This document shows, in pieces, positions 13,162-19,440 of a DNA stretch of 19,440 bases. Source of the DNA: DATAEE01 sp036257535 (GTDB lineage: Bacteria > Acidobacteriota > Vicinamibacteria > Vicinamibacterales > 2-12-FULL-66-21); assembly GCA_036257535.1 (NCBI GenBank), contig DATAFJ010000080.1:1-19440 (forward strand), read 5' to 3'. The notes beneath the pieces were generated by a model. That model saw only the letters and a list, made by a program, of their open reading frames with translations, had not been told where the DNA came from and searched no databases. The position numbers and the translations under genes were made by a program. Each line of letters begins with the position of its first letter. Within the stretch, counting starts at the first letter, position 1.

Positions 13162-14361
13162 ATGCAGACTCGCGGGGTCCGTCTGTCGCTGGCGATCCTG
13201 TTCACGCTGGCGACGCTAGCCGCCGCATACCTGCTCGTCACGACTCACCTCGCATCGCGCGCCGGACTTGCCGCGCACATCGTCGTCGACGGAGAGCTTC
13301 AGGCGCTCGACCAGTCGATCGCGGAGCTGCGGACCAACCAGCAGGCCTATGTCTCGGCGGGTCAGGGGGAAGGGTACTGGATTTCGCGGGTCAGCGACCG
13401 TCTCGCGGTGCTGCGCGCGCAGCTCGCGGCGGCCACCGAGCGCGTGCGTTCGACCGAGGCGCGCACGCAGCTCGCACACGCGCTGGCGAAGCTCGAGGAC
13501 TTCGAACAGATGGATCGCCGCGTCCGCGAATACGCGCGCGGTGGACAGCGCCTGTTGGCCTCGGACCTGATTTTTGCTGACGGCCTCGAGATGACCCAGG
13601 CGGCGCAGACGCACGTCGTTCGGGCGCAGGCAGACGAGCGCTCCGCGGCATGGACGGCGCTCCGGGCCTCCGATCGGCGGCAGGTCCTCGTCGTCGCAAC
13701 GACAGGCGCCGTCGCTCTGATCGTGATTCTCCTGCTCATGCCCACGGCGGGTCGGGCGGCCGATGCGGCCGCCGCCGAGAGCGACGAGGCGGGCGACCGG
13801 ACGTCGCCCGACGTTCTCGGGCTGGCCCTCAACGTCCCGCCGGCCGAACCCGCGCCGGGAGCGTCACCCGCGGCTGCTCCCGAGCCCATCTCGATTACCG
13901 AAACAGCGGATCTGTGCGCCGAGCTCTGCCGGGTTCACCAGCCCGGGCAGCTACCGGAGCTGGTCGGCCGCGCGGCGCGCGTACTGGATGCGGGCGGCAT
14001 CATCGTCTGGATGGCGGATCCGGATCGCCGGGAGCTCCTGCCAACGCTCACGCACGGCTACTCGCCCGCAGCGCTCGCGCGCTTTGGAACGATTCCGCGC
14101 GATGCCGACAACGCGACGGCTGCGGCTTTCAGGGAAGCGGTCGTCAAGACCGTTGCCGCGGACGGTCCCGCGGCAGGGGCGATCGTCGCGCCGCTCGTCA
14201 CGCCGTCGGGATGTGTGGGAGTGATGGCGGCCGAAGTCGGCGACGGACGAGAGCACGACGCCGCCACGCACGCGCTGGCCCGCATCATCTCCGCCCAGCT
14301 CGCGGCACTGCTGGGCCCGCCACCGGCGGCCGCGCGCGCGCCCCGGGCGGCCGAAGCCTAG
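13162..14361 (+). CDS. Two-TM receptor-like protein with cytoplasmic GAF domain and no output domain
   Basis: 399 residues. TM1 (about 8-29) and TM2 (about 174-193) flank a roughly 140-residue helical extracytoplasmic region of the four-helix-bundle, MCP-sensor kind. A Pro/Ala-rich linker (about 200-245) then leads to a GAF-like domain (about 247-385; ARVLDAGGIIVWMADPDRRELLPTLTHGY is characteristic). It ends shortly after in PPPAAARAPRAAEA, with no kinase, phosphatase, cyclase or methyl-accepting segment. It may act through a partner, or be the sensory half of a split system. The ATG at 13162 has GGAGG at 13153-13157, four bases upstream. Its TAG (14359-14361) overlaps the stop of the convergent PDZ gene in the palindrome CTAG. 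Confidence 0.82.
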   Translation: MQTRGVRLSLAILFTLATLAAAYLLVTTHLASRAGLAAHIVVDGELQALDQSIAELRTNQQAYVSAGQGEGYWISRVSDRLAVLRAQLAAATERVRSTEARTQLAHALAKLEDFEQMDRRVREYARGGQRLLASDLIFADGLEMTQAAQTHVVRAQADERSAAWTALRASDRRQVLVVATTGAVALIVILLLMPTAGRAADAAAAESDEAGDRTSPDVLGLALNVPPAEPAPGASPAAAPEPISITETADLCAELCRVHQPGQLPELVGRAARVLDAGGIIVWMADPDRRELLPTLTHGYSPAALARFGTIPRDADNATAAAFREAVVKTVAADGPAAGAIVAPLVTPSGCVGVMAAEVGDGREHDAATHALARIISAQLAALLGPPPAAARAPRAAEA

Positions 14362-15227
14362 ATATCCGTAATCCGCCGGCGAGCCGAACGCCGTTCGTAT
14401 GGCGATTCCGGCTTCGCCTTGATCGTCATCGGCTTGCGATCGCGAAGGATCTCGATCGACACCTCGGCTCCCTCTTCCGTGCCCCGCAGCGCGCGCTGTA
14501 GATCCCCGGCATCCTCGACGGTCCGCCCGTCAATCGAGGTGATGACGTCGCCCGCCTTGATGCCTGCTTTGCCTGCCGCGGAGCCTTCGTCCACTTCGGT
14601 GACGAGCGCTCCGCGCGTGGCGCCGAAGTAGGTGGCCAGCTGCGGCGTCAGCGTTTGTATGCGCACGCCGAGACGCCCGGTTGTCCCGAACGTCCTCAGC
14701 TCGAACTCCGGCACGGCCATCTTGATCTCGGGCATGTCCAGCTCGAGCCGATCGAAAACCTCCCCGGACAGCCACGCGTTCCCGCGCCCTCGTGTCTCGG
14801 GCACGATGTCGACGGCCACTCGCTGACCGTCTCGAATCGCGGTCAACTTCACGGGGTGGCCTTCCGGCGTCTCGTTGACGAGCCTCGCGAACTGCCGGGC
14901 GCTTCGTACGCGCTCTCCGTCGTATTCGACGACGACGTCCCCGGCCTTGAGGCCGGCGCGTGACGCGGGGGTGTCAGTGAAAACCTCGTCGATCACGACG
15001 CCGGACGTCGCGGTCTTCTCCCGTTTCGCATCCGTCTCGTCCACGTCGCGCACCGACACGCCGATATGCATGCCGCGCCCGAAGACGTCGAGCGTGCGGG
15101 CTTTCGGCGTGCGCACCCTGGCCTGGCCGGCCACTTCAGGCGCGTAGACGACCGCCAGCGCCGCCAGTGCCAGGGCAACGACGGCAGCCCCCGCTATCTT
15201 CAATACACGCATGGAATTGAACCTCAT
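14358..15227 (-). CDS. Periplasmic or membrane-anchored double-PDZ protein without a protease domain
   Basis: 289 residues. A signal peptide or anchor (about 6-35, ending APEVAGQA) precedes two PDZ domains of the HtrA/DegP type. PDZ1 spans about 53-143, with ASRAGLKAGDVVVEYDGERV. PDZ2 spans about 184-275, with GKAGIKAGDVITSIDGRTVEDAGDLQRAL. No trypsin-like His-Asp-Ser domain lies before them, so this is not a complete DegP-type protease; it may be a chaperone-like or scaffold protein. The tail is Arg-rich (ERRSARRRITDI). Two starts are possible, ATG 15227 and ATG 15212. The latter has GAGG nine bases upstream and gives a cleaner signal peptide, MRVLKIAGAAVV. It diverges from the gene at 15290 and its stop overlaps that of the GAF gene by 4 bases. 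Confidence 0.87.
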   Translation of the reverse strand: MRFNSMRVLKIAGAAVVALALAALAVVYAPEVAGQARVRTPKARTLDVFGRGMHIGVSVRDVDETDAKREKTATSGVVIDEVFTDTPASRAGLKAGDVVVEYDGERVRSARQFARLVNETPEGHPVKLTAIRDGQRVAVDIVPETRGRGNAWLSGEVFDRLELDMPEIKMAVPEFELRTFGTTGRLGVRIQTLTPQLATYFGATRGALVTEVDEGSAAGKAGIKAGDVITSIDGRTVEDAGDLQRALRGTEEGAEVSIEILRDRKPMTIKAKPESPYERRSARRRITDI

Positions 15228-15249
15228 ATTGAACTCACATGGAATCTGA

Positions 15250-15282
15250 CGCAGGCGATCTCAAAAAGGTTGGGCGCCTGCG
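15250..15282. repeat. 8-bp inverted repeat in the divergent spacer
   Basis: CGCAGGCG (15250-15257) and CGCCTGCG (15275-15282) are perfect inverted copies around a 17-base A-rich centre. They lie midway between the PDZ gene and the receptor-like gene at 15290, where a shared regulator could bind. They also argue that the in-frame ATG at 15239 is not the real start. Confidence 0.4.
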
Positions 15283-15289
15283 GGATACA

Positions 15290-15976
15290 ATGGCCGCCGT
15301 GCCACGCGTCCCGGCCCTGGCCAGCATCGCCACGCTGGCCGTTGGCGCACTCGTCGCCGCCGCCATCTTCGCGGCGAGCTTCGTGCTGGAAGGACAGTCG
15401 CGCGACGCCGCCTACGCGCTCGAGCGCCAGACGGCAACCGTGGCCGCCGCATCGCGCCTCGGGCGATCGGTCGAGATCATGATGACGATCCTCCTCGCCC
15501 TCAAGTCGGGCGTGTCCGACGAACTGGCCGAACAGCACGCAAGCAGCCGGCGCGACTTCGACGCCGCGCTCGAGCGGGTGAAGCGCCTCGCGAGCGACGA
15601 GGCGGACGAGGGGCTGGAAACGCGCGCATCCGCCATCGCCGCGCTCATCGATGGATGGCAGCGCCAGGTCTCCGTCCCACTCCTGCAGCGGCGCCAGCAG
15701 CCTGGGCCGCCGCGTCCGTCCCGCGCGCAGGCAACGCCCCCCGCGCCGCTTGCGGCACCGTTTGACGACGCGGGTCAGGCGGGAAAGATCCGGGGCGCCG
15801 TACGCGGTCTGGAGGACTACGCGCGCGAGGGGCTCGCCTCGCGCAGGTCCGACGTCGAGCGCTTCGCACGGCGCGAGCGTCTGCTCGGACGGAGCGTCGC
15901 CGCCGCCGCGGCTCTCGGCCTACTGGCTGCCTGCCTCCTCCGTTGGCGCGGCTCGAGGCCGGGCGCTCTCTCCTGA
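15290..15976 (+). CDS. Two-TM receptor-like membrane protein of unknown function
   Basis: 228 residues from ATG 15290; no family recognised. TM1 (about 8-33, TLAVGALVAAAIFAASFVL) is followed by an extracytoplasmic helical region of about 160 residues, rich in Ala, Arg and Glu. A Pro-rich break (QQPGPPRPSRAQATPPAPLAAP, about 138-159) interrupts it. TM2 (about 200-219, VAAAAALGLLAACLL) comes near the end, leaving only a short basic tail. This is the layout of a chemoreceptor sensor module with no cytoplasmic signalling part, much like the N-terminal half of the 13162 protein. An in-frame ATG at 15239 would add 17 polar residues and run through an inverted repeat only 11 bases from the divergent gene, so 15290 is preferred. 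No ribosome site is seen for either. Confidence 0.7.
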   Translation: MAAVPRVPALASIATLAVGALVAAAIFAASFVLEGQSRDAAYALERQTATVAAASRLGRSVEIMMTILLALKSGVSDELAEQHASSRRDFDAALERVKRLASDEADEGLETRASAIAALIDGWQRQVSVPLLQRRQQPGPPRPSRAQATPPAPLAAPFDDAGQAGKIRGAVRGLEDYAREGLASRRSDVERFARRERLLGRSVAAAAALGLLAACLLRWRGSRPGALS

Positions 15977-16187
15977 GGTCAGCGGCGTCCCCGGTGCAGG
16001 ACGCGCCGGCATCGCACCTCCTCGTTTTTCTGGCCGAATGGGCGCGAATTGGCAGGTACGCCTCTTGAAGTCCCTCGCATCGGTCGCGCCGGGTCAACGG
16101 GATGCGAAACCTCAGGCAGGCGCTGGCATCGCCGCATCCCGTCGATTAGGGCGTTGGCGATCCGAGCGCGACCGACTTTCTTTCTTC
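15977..16187 (+). other. 211-base spacer with a perfect 10-bp stem-loop, no gene seen
   Basis: No coding frame here looks real. ACGGGATGCG (16097-16106) and CGCATCCCGT (16133-16142) form a perfect 10-base inverted repeat around 26 bases, 45 bases before the OB-fold lipoprotein ATG; two more outer pairs form beyond one mismatch. No T-run follows the right arm, so it is not a classical terminator. A shorter GCGTCC/GGACGC hairpin lies at 15985-16004, with a T5 run about 20 bases further on. Confidence 0.45.
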
Positions 16188-16538
16188 ATGCGATACCGCC
16201 TCATCACATCCGCGCTCGTCGCCGCCGTCGTTGCGGGCTGTGCCGCCCGTTCTGCCCGGATCGCCGAGATCAAGCAGAACCCGGGCCGCTACGACGATCG
16301 GACGGTCTCGGTCAGCGGCATCGTCACGAGCTCCTGGAGCGTGCCGCTCGTTCCGTACAAGTTCTACAAAGTGGATGACGGCAGTGGCGAGATGACGGTT
16401 CTGGCGGGCACCGGACGCACGCCGACCAAGGGCGCGCGCGTCAGGGTGAGAGGACGCGTCGAAGATATCGCAACGCTCGGCGGGACTTCCGTCGGCCTGC
16501 ACCTCCGGCAGACTGACCTCGACATAAAAGCGTACTAA
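16188..16538 (+). CDS. Small OB-fold lipoprotein
   Basis: 116 residues. The signal peptide MRYRLITSALVAAVVAGC ends in lipobox VAGC, with Cys18 lipidated. The rest is a small OB-fold-like domain with the pattern IKQNPGRYDDRTVSVSGIVTSS, YKVDDGSGEMTVL, KGARVRVRGRVED: three strand blocks typical of bacterial proteins whose OB domain resembles tRNA-anti or BOF folds. It probably sits in the outer membrane or periplasm. The ligand is unknown. The ATG at 16188 is chosen because it begins the signal peptide; the longer upstream frame is not coding-like. No clear ribosome site precedes it; the upstream bases are pyrimidine-rich (CTTTCTTTCTTC). It converges on the beta-lactamase-like gene with only 3 bases between the two stop codons. 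Confidence 0.82.
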   Translation: MRYRLITSALVAAVVAGCAARSARIAEIKQNPGRYDDRTVSVSGIVTSSWSVPLVPYKFYKVDDGSGEMTVLAGTGRTPTKGARVRVRGRVEDIATLGGTSVGLHLRQTDLDIKAY

Positions 16539-16541
16539 GCA

Positions 16542-17426
16542 CTATTTGACGCGCCGGCCCTCCTCGTTGCTCGACGCGAGTCTGCTGAAGTAGCCGTACG
16601 CCGCGCGCGACGCTTCGGTGATCGCCCGTTCCCCGGCTGCCTCGTCGGCGAGCCACGACTGCATCATCACGAACACATACGGCCGGTCCGGCACGGAGAC
16701 GATGCCGGCATCCGCGCGCACGCCGTCCAGATCGCCGGGCTTGCTCGCTGCCTCGACGTCGGCCGGCAGGCCGCGCGTCAGTGGTGTGGACTTCTTCTTT
16801 TTCAGAATTCCCAGTGCAATCTCGCGCGCCGTTGGCGACAAGCCTTCACCGCGCTCCAGAATCGTGAGCAGCCGCGCGACGTCCGCGGGCGACGAGACGT
16901 TCTCCCGGCCCTTGCGCGCGGCGTCGAGATCCATCATCTTGCGCCGAAGCCGCGTCGCGGGGAGACCGAGCGAGGCCATGCGGGATGTGACGGCGTCCAT
17001 GCCGACCGCATCGATGACGGCGTTGGTTGCGCTGTTGTCGCTCACGAGAACCATCAACGTCGCGAGATCGCGAAGCGAGAGCGCCGGCGAGGTCAGCTCG
17101 AACAGCACGCCCGAGCCGCCTACGGCATGCCGTCTATCGAACGGACGCACATCGTCCAGCGAGAGACGTTTCTCGTCGGCCTGCCTTACGAGCTCGTAGA
17201 GCACCGCAATCTTGATGGTCGAAGCCGTCGGAAACACGTCCGCCTGACGACGCTCGAACCGGTCGCCTGTTTTCAGATCGACGACGGTGTAGCCGACAAC
17301 CCCGTCGACACTCGAGGCAACCGCGTCCAGACGTTCGGCGAGGGCGGCCTTCAGCCCGGCCCGGGTATCAGCCCGGGCGGCGGCCGAGACGAGTATCAGC
17401 GCGCCGAACGCAAAGAGCGATCTCAT
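16542..17426 (-). CDS. Class A beta-lactamase-like serine hydrolase, catalytic variant
   Basis: 294 residues. The signal peptide is MRSLFAFGALILVSAAARA. The penicillin-recognition fold is clear: S69-T-I-K72 (SxxK nucleophile motif), S129-D-N131 (SDN) and K229-P-G231 in place of KTG. The omega-loop region reads LRRKMMDLDAARKGRENVSSP (160-180), and I cannot place a Glu166 equivalent with normal spacing; the nearest acidic residues are D166, D168 and E175. Class A enzymes need Glu166 for deacylation, so this could be a D-Ala-D-Ala peptidase-like hydrolase or a very slow lactamase, and the resistance role is unproven. It is the third gene of a minus-strand operon: its ATG overlaps the phosphatase stop as ATGA (17423-17426), so translation is probably coupled. 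Confidence 0.85.
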   Translation of the reverse strand: MRSLFAFGALILVSAAARADTRAGLKAALAERLDAVASSVDGVVGYTVVDLKTGDRFERRQADVFPTASTIKIAVLYELVRQADEKRLSLDDVRPFDRRHAVGGSGVLFELTSPALSLRDLATLMVLVSDNSATNAVIDAVGMDAVTSRMASLGLPATRLRRKMMDLDAARKGRENVSSPADVARLLTILERGEGLSPTAREIALGILKKKKSTPLTRGLPADVEAASKPGDLDGVRADAGIVSVPDRPYVFVMMQSWLADEAAGERAITEASRAAYGYFSRLASSNEEGRRVK

Positions 17427-19195
17427 CCGGTTATCCGCACGGCAACGGCGGTCTGATCGTCCGTCTGGTGATAGTCCCCGCGAAAGTCGCGCGTCGCGTT
17501 CATGATCGCGTCGACGATGTCGTCGGCTCGACTTCCTCGATGCTGCGCGACGACGTCGATGAGTCGCTGGGCGCCGAACTCCTGCCCTTCCGCGTTGAAC
17601 GCCTCGAAGATGCCGTCCGTGCAGAATACGAACAGGTCACCCGCATTCAGCGGCAGCGTGATCTCCTCGTACGTGGTCCCGAAGAACGAGCCGAGCGGCA
17701 CGCCGGGGAGCTCGATCTCGGCGCAGCGGTCGGCCGTGCACCGGACCGGGTACGGCAGGCCGGAATTCGAGAGCGTCACGATGCGGCGCTTCAGATCGAA
17801 CAGCGCGTAGCACGCCGTGCAGTAATACTCCTCGAGCTGGCGCTGGTGAAGGATCGTGTTTACAGACGACAGAATCGCCGCTGGCGACGAGCGCTCGGGC
17901 AGATAGCGGCGGCGGAAGGTGCGCCCGCGCACCAGCTCCGCGGCAAACACGCTGTACAGCGCCGCAGGAACGCCCTTGCCCGAGACGTCACCTACCGCCA
18001 CGACGAGCGCCTGGGACTCGGGGAGCTGAAAATCGTGAAAATCGCCTCCGAGCTCGCGGGCGGCGGCGAAACGGGCGGCGATGTCGAGGTTCTTGACCTT
18101 CTTCGGCAGACCCTGCGGAAGAAACGCCGCCTGAACGCGCTGCGCGAACCGCAGCTCCTGCTCCATCCGGGACTCGTTGGCCACGATCCGCTCGTAGAGC
18201 CGTGCGTTCTCGACCGCCACTGCCGCCTGTGACGCGAGCAGCGTCAGGACCTCGGCATCACGCTTCGTGAACGCGTCGAGCTCCGGACTCTCGAGATCGA
18301 AGACGCCGATGCAGCGGTCCTTCACGAGCATCGGGACGACGAGCTCCGAACGGACGTCTTCGAGAACCTTGATGTATCGCGAGTCCTTGGAAACGTCCGA
18401 GACGAGCACCGGCTCCTTGTGCAGGGCGGCGTAGCCGACGAGCCCCTCGCCGAGCTTGACAGGCGCCACGTTGGCGGACTCGCCGTACTGAAGCGCGAGC
18501 TTCATCTCCAGCTCGCCGCGCTCCTCGTTGAGCAGCAGGATGCCGAAGGTGCGGTACGACACGAGCCGCTTGGTGAGCTGGGCCAGCCGCGTCAGCAGCG
18601 CGTCGAGATCGAGGACGGCCGACATCTCACGGCCGATGGCCGCGAGCGTCTCGAAGGCATCGCCCTCCGCCCGCTCGCGCTCGAACATCCGCGCGTTGAC
18701 GATCGCCACGGCGACGTGCGCGGCGAACTGCCGGAGGACCTCCAGATCGCTTTCGCTGAATTGCCCCGGGGAGCTGCTGAGGACGTTCAGCGCGCCGATC
18801 GGCTTGGCCTGGTGGATCAACGGGACCACGAGCTCCGAGGCCATTCCCGGCACCGCCTCCACGTAGCGCGGCTCGGTTGAGACGTCGTTCACGAGGATCG
18901 GATGCTTCTCGGCAACTGCCGCGCCGACCAGTCCCTCGCCGACCTTGAGCCGCAGCGGCCCGTCCTGGCCCTCGGGATAGCCGACCGAATAGGCGACGCG
19001 CAGCTCCCCTTTGCGTGAGTCGAGCAGGTAGACGGCAAACGCCTGGAAGTGAATGAGGCGCGCGATGAGCTGCGGGATCTGCCGGAGCAGATCGTCCAGG
19101 TCGAGAACGGACGTGATCTGCCGTCCCAGATCGAAGAGCGTGGCGAGGAGATCCTGCTCGCTCTTCGCGATCTGGCTCGCCGGCGGCTCCGTCAC
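17423..19195 (-). CDS. GAF-GAF-SpoIIE phosphatase (RsbU-type), soluble
   Basis: 590 residues, no TM helices. Two GAF domains lie in tandem (about 25-170 and 190-335) and share blocks: VGEGLVG/LGEGLVG, ILVNDVSTEPRY/VLVSDVSKDSRY and SELVVPL/SELVVPM, which point to a duplication. A coupling helix (ESRMEQELRFAQRVQAAFLP, 341-360) leads to the PP2C domain (about 365-588). Its metal-site residues are ELGGDFHD (D385, D388), GDVSGKG (D403), CTDGIFEA (D527) and TDDQTAVAV (D579, D580). His387 replaces the more usual Tyr without touching the metal ligands. By family knowledge it would dephosphorylate a STAS-type anti-anti-sigma protein when a small ligand or redox signal binds the GAF domains. The start codon is GTG, not ATG, and overlaps the upstream peptidase stop as GTGA (19192-19195). 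Confidence 0.92.
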   Translation of the reverse strand: MTEPPASQIAKSEQDLLATLFDLGRQITSVLDLDDLLRQIPQLIARLIHFQAFAVYLLDSRKGELRVAYSVGYPEGQDGPLRLKVGEGLVGAAVAEKHPILVNDVSTEPRYVEAVPGMASELVVPLIHQAKPIGALNVLSSSPGQFSESDLEVLRQFAAHVAVAIVNARMFERERAEGDAFETLAAIGREMSAVLDLDALLTRLAQLTKRLVSYRTFGILLLNEERGELEMKLALQYGESANVAPVKLGEGLVGYAALHKEPVLVSDVSKDSRYIKVLEDVRSELVVPMLVKDRCIGVFDLESPELDAFTKRDAEVLTLLASQAAVAVENARLYERIVANESRMEQELRFAQRVQAAFLPQGLPKKVKNLDIAARFAAARELGGDFHDFQLPESQALVVAVGDVSGKGVPAALYSVFAAELVRGRTFRRRYLPERSSPAAILSSVNTILHQRQLEEYYCTACYALFDLKRRIVTLSNSGLPYPVRCTADRCAEIELPGVPLGSFFGTTYEEITLPLNAGDLFVFCTDGIFEAFNAEGQEFGAQRLIDVVAQHRGSRADDIVDAIMNATRDFRGDYHQTDDQTAVAVRITG

Positions 19196-19440
19196 TGTGT
19201 GGTCGTCTTTCTCCCGCCGCCGCCGAGCGTGTATTTCACGATCCAGTCGCGCTGCCGCTTGAGGCGATCGAGCTGATGATAGTACTCCGTGAGGCCGTGC
19301 CCTTCCCGCGGATAGAAGACGAGCTCGACGGTCTTCCCGCGGTCCTTCAGCGCGCGGTAGAACTCCATCGGCTGGCCGATCGGCACGCGCTGATCGTTGG
19401 ATCCGTGCAGGATGAGCGTCGGCGTCGTGACGTTATCCGC
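19192..19440 (-). CDS. S9-type prolyl oligopeptidase-family peptidase, C-terminal end only
   Basis: The last 82 residues and the TGA stop of a gene that continues past the right edge. The alpha/beta-hydrolase end of an S9 peptidase is visible: TPTLILHGSNDQRVP carries the catalytic Asp (in GSND), and FYPREGHGLTEYYHQLDRLKRQRDWIVKYT carries the catalytic His (in EGHG). The serine motif lies outside the window. Such enzymes cut short peptides, often as dipeptidyl or acylaminoacyl peptidases; the substrate cannot be judged from this end. It is the first visible gene of a three-gene operon, with 4-base GTGA coupling to the phosphatase. Confidence 0.88.
   Translation of the reverse strand, partial: ADNVTTPTLILHGSNDQRVPIGQPMEFYRALKDRGKTVELVFYPREGHGLTEYYHQLDRLKRQRDWIVKYTLGGGGRKTTTQ

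Noticed and set aside
16055..16069. Sigma-54-like promoter GGTACG-cctc-TTGAA
   Set aside because: GG and the next pair are correctly spaced by 10 bases, but the essential -12 GC is GA and the -24 box has further mismatches; no enhancer-binding regulator is nearby.

Overview
This is a GC-rich, densely coding bacterial chromosomal window of the kind found in Acidobacteriota, most likely class Vicinamibacteria. That assignment is an inference from the von Willebrand A (VWA) protein of the acidobacterial-expanded type, the M1 peptidase without a GAMEN motif, and several SpoIIE phosphatases and PDZ proteins. I recognise 16 protein-coding genes, two of them cut by the window edges. There are no rRNA, tRNA, CRISPR, phage or transposase genes. 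No stretch longer than about 210 bases lacks a gene, so there is no large unexplained gap.

Layout. Positions 1-1571 (minus) hold a VWA protein followed by an OmpA-family lipoprotein, cut at the left edge. Positions 1572-1699 are a divergent spacer with inverted repeats. Positions 1700-6262 (plus) are a tight four-gene run: class I/II aminotransferase, AI-2E-family transporter, Kbl-like glycine C-acetyltransferase and a membrane-anchored SpoIIE-type phosphatase. An M1-type metallopeptidase (6345-9068, plus) follows and ends inside a small convergent membrane-anchored protein (9060-9488, minus). Next are a short NuoG-like subunit and CcdA (9586-12095, plus). CcdA converges on a diacylglycerol-kinase-family gene (12186-13085, minus) across a 104-base inverted-repeat element. 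Positions 13162-16538 carry a GAF receptor-like protein (plus), a double-PDZ protein (minus), a two-TM receptor-like protein (plus) and an OB-fold lipoprotein (plus). The right end is a minus-strand operon read from 19440 to 16542: S9-type peptidase C-terminus, GAF-GAF-SpoIIE phosphatase and a class A beta-lactamase-like serine hydrolase, each pair overlapping by 4 bases.

Themes. The genes look like envelope, proteolysis and signalling housekeeping rather than one accessory system. Two separate SpoIIE/RsbU-type phosphatases imply partner-switching or stress signalling, but no anti-sigma kinase or antagonist is in view. NuoG and CcdA point to electron transfer, yet no other complex I genes are present.

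The strongest non-gene signal is the 104-base element at 12089-12192. It has two 40-base arms that match at 39 of 40 positions, and each arm contains a smaller GGGGTC/GACCCC palindrome followed by a T-rich tract. It reads as a REPIN-like or MITE-like element that also supplies terminators, and apparently the stop codons, to two convergent genes. A three-way-junction-like set of inverted repeats upstream of the aminotransferase is the next most interesting. I found no convincing new multi-gene system.
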